DNA from: Oceanobacter mangrovi
GTDB lineage: Bacteria > Pseudomonadota > Gammaproteobacteria > Pseudomonadales > Oceanobacteraceae
Assembly (NCBI RefSeq): GCF_019740315.1
Contig: NZ_JAHXZR010000001.1
Coordinates: 744,001-808,000 of the forward strand
DNA: 64,000 nucleotides
Direction of reading: 5' to 3'
Shown: in pieces, positions 62,812 to 64,000 of the stretch
Numbering within the stretch: the first letter of the stretch is position 1
Layout: the number at the start of each line of letters is the position of its first letter
The notes under the pieces: model-generated
Told to the model about the DNA's origin: nothing
The model's database searches: none
What the model saw: only the letters and a program-made list of their open reading frames with translations
Program-made: the position numbers and the translations under genes

Positions 62812-63528
62812 ATGAAAATCGGTATTCTTGCCACCGGCATCACGCCGGATGAAATGATTCCCCAATACGGCAGCTACGCCGATATGTTTGTACGCCTGTT
62901 CGCGCCGCTCAATCCCGGCTTTGACTATCAGGTGTACGACGTCCGGCTGGGAACATTTCCGGAGGCTGCCGACGAATGCGATGGCTGGATCATCACCGGT
63001 TCCAAATTCAGTGTTTACGAAGACATTGACTGGATTCACCAGCTGAAAGAATTCACCCGTGCCATTGGTGCCTCCCGCAAGCCGCTGGTCGGCATCTGTT
63101 TTGGTCATCAGCTGATGGCCGAAGCCTTTGGCGGCAAGGTCGAAAAATACACCGGTGGCTGGGGCGTGGGTGTTCACCAGTATCAGGTTCATGGTGCCCT
63201 GGCAGACAAGCTGTCCGGCCAGATTCGTGTTAACGCCGTGCATCAGGATCAGGTCTCGATTCTGCCAGCCGGTGCGGAAGTGGTCGCCAGCTCGGAATTC
63301 TGTCGTTACGCCGGTCTGAGCTACGACGGCGGCCGTATGGTGAGCCTGCAACCGCACCCGGAATTCACCCTCAAGTTCGAGGAAGACCTGCTGAAATTCC
63401 GTGGTGGTGACGGCATTCCAATGGACGCGGCTGCGCCCGGCATTGAGACCGCAACCGCGCCGAATGCCTGTGTTGATTCGCCGGTGATTGCCGAGTGGCT
63501 GCTGAGCGTGCTGCAGGGCAGTTACTGA
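62812..63528 (+). CDS. Class I glutamine amidotransferase-like hydrolase
   Basis: 238 residues. The nucleophile is Cys96 in PLVGICFGHQLMAEAFGG, with His182 and Glu184 in SLQPHPEFTLKF completing the triad. The GxCxGHQ form is that of GMP-synthase-like GATases; PuuD/SpuA (peptidase C26) have GICRGxQ instead. By position, after the putrescine importer and before a puuB-like gene, it is a candidate gamma-glutamyl-GABA hydrolase, but the family difference makes this inference. Start at 62812 (MKIGILATG) is the family start; the frame upstream is open but unlike the family. Confidence 0.85.
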   Translation: MKIGILATGITPDEMIPQYGSYADMFVRLFAPLNPGFDYQVYDVRLGTFPEAADECDGWIITGSKFSVYEDIDWIHQLKEFTRAIGASRKPLVGICFGHQLMAEAFGGKVEKYTGGWGVGVHQYQVHGALADKLSGQIRVNAVHQDQVSILPAGAEVVASSEFCRYAGLSYDGGRMVSLQPHPEFTLKFEEDLLKFRGGDGIPMDAAAPGIETATAPNACVDSPVIAEWLLSVLQGSY

Positions 63529-63541
63529 TCGCCTTAATGTT

Positions 63542-63570
63542 ATCCCGGACGAGCTTGCGAGATCCGGGAT
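63542..63570. repeat. Hairpin between the amidotransferase and oxidase genes
   Basis: ATCCCGGA (63542-63549) and TCCGGGAT (63563-63570) form an 8-bp stem with a 13-base loop holding GAGCTTGC. The same ATCCCGGAT core appears near 4086 after the marR terminator. Confidence 0.5.
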
Positions 63571-63613
63571 TCATGCGGCTTCAATTTATCCAAACCCTTG
63601 CCGGAATTCTGCC

Positions 63614-64000
63614 ATGCACGCTGACAGCCTGTACGCCAGCACCTGCCGCTATTCACTCGATTTTGCTGCCCTTGCAGGCGATATCCACGCCGATGTGACC
63701 ATTATCGGTGGTGGCATGACAGGCGTTAGTGCGGCGCTGGAACTGGCCGAGCAGGGTTATCGGGTGGTCTTGCTGGAAGCTGAACAGCTGGCCTGGGGAG
63801 CTTCCGGTCGTTCCGGTGGCCAGATCATTGCCGGGGCCGGTGAAAACGGTGCCAGTTTGTTGAAACTGCTGGGCCAGGCCGATGCCCGCAAGGCGTTTCA
63901 GTTATCGCTGGAAGGCATCGAGCTGATCCGCCAGCGGGTTGAGCGTTACCAGATTCCCTGTGACCTGCAGAGTGGCCAGCTGGAAGTTGCCGCCCACGCC
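63614..64000 (+). CDS. FAD-dependent oxidoreductase, puuB-like, N-terminal part (cut by window edge)
   Basis: First 129 codons; the gene continues beyond the window. SLYASTCRYSLDFAALAGDI is followed by the FAD motif ADVTIIGGGMTGVSAALELA, VVLLEAEQLAWGASGRSGGQ and QRVERYQIPCDLQSGQLEVA. It belongs to the same DAO/PuuB group as the gene at 34681 but is clearly divergent. In this context, after puuA-like and transporter genes, it is the better placed candidate for gamma-glutamylputrescine oxidase. Start codon from family alignment. Confidence 0.82.
   Translation, partial: MHADSLYASTCRYSLDFAALAGDIHADVTIIGGGMTGVSAALELAEQGYRVVLLEAEQLAWGASGRSGGQIIAGAGENGASLLKLLGQADARKAFQLSLEGIELIRQRVERYQIPCDLQSGQLEVAAHA

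Overview
This window (GC-rich, roughly the high 50s in percent by eye) looks like chromosome of a free-living, probably marine gammaproteobacterium of the Oceanospirillales/Pseudomonadales kind. The evidence is the gene content (betIBA with choXWV, TMAO/dimethylamine catabolism, spu/puu- and ydc-type polyamine genes, ferulate genes), short intergenic gaps and many extragenic palindromes. I see no phage, integrase, IS transposase, CRISPR array, tRNA or rRNA. The species cannot be named from sequence alone.

Layout. (1) 1-4.1 kb: the end of a ferulate/hydroxycinnamate module on the minus strand (feruloyl-CoA hydratase/lyase, cut by the window edge, and vanillin dehydrogenase), an orphan TRAP-type binding protein and a MarR regulator. 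(2) 4.1-8.1 kb: a lipoprotein PAP2 phosphatase with an autotransporter-type beta-strand tail, and a Bcr/CflA-like MFS exporter. (3) 8.8-15.9 kb: betI-betB-betA-choX-choW-choV, which imports choline and oxidises it to glycine betaine. (4) 16-19.1 kb: a 215-bp tandem repeat, a DUF2947-like protein, two bacterioferritins with complementary active sites behind a Fur-box-like palindrome, and a LysE exporter. (5) 19.1-27.9 kb: a soluble NarX/NarL-like two-component system plus a PAS protein, divergent from a methylated-amine operon (TMAO demethylase-like DUF1989-GcvT protein, cupin, DmmA-, DmmB- and DmmC-like proteins). (6) 28.5-33 kb: a receiver-GGDEF diguanylate cyclase overlapping a large hybrid histidine kinase, then mdh. 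(7) 34.7-64 kb: a long polyamine region with a puuB-like oxidase, gabD, a class III aminotransferase, ydcSTUV-patD, a LysR with a second patD-like ALDH, LysR/agmatinase, a LysR/FMN reductase pair, a LuxR-type regulator with spuC-like aminotransferase, a GntR regulator, puuA-like ligase, potFGHI-like transporter, a class I glutamine amidotransferase and the start of a second puuB-like oxidase.

How it fits together. Agmatine can be converted to putrescine, and putrescine can be imported by two ABC systems. It can then be transaminated (spuC, patD) or gamma-glutamylated (puuA, puuB). GABA can pass through transamination and gabD to succinate. Choline, TMAO and dimethylamine genes add a second nitrogen and osmolyte theme. 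Between transcription units there is a family of short perfect palindromes with a constant CATG centre but different arms, and REP-like repeats. Hairpins or REP-like repeats lie directly behind each ABC binding-protein gene. A run of three hairpins precedes the potF-like gene and may be a structured leader. Functions are read from motifs and gene order; no database search was possible.
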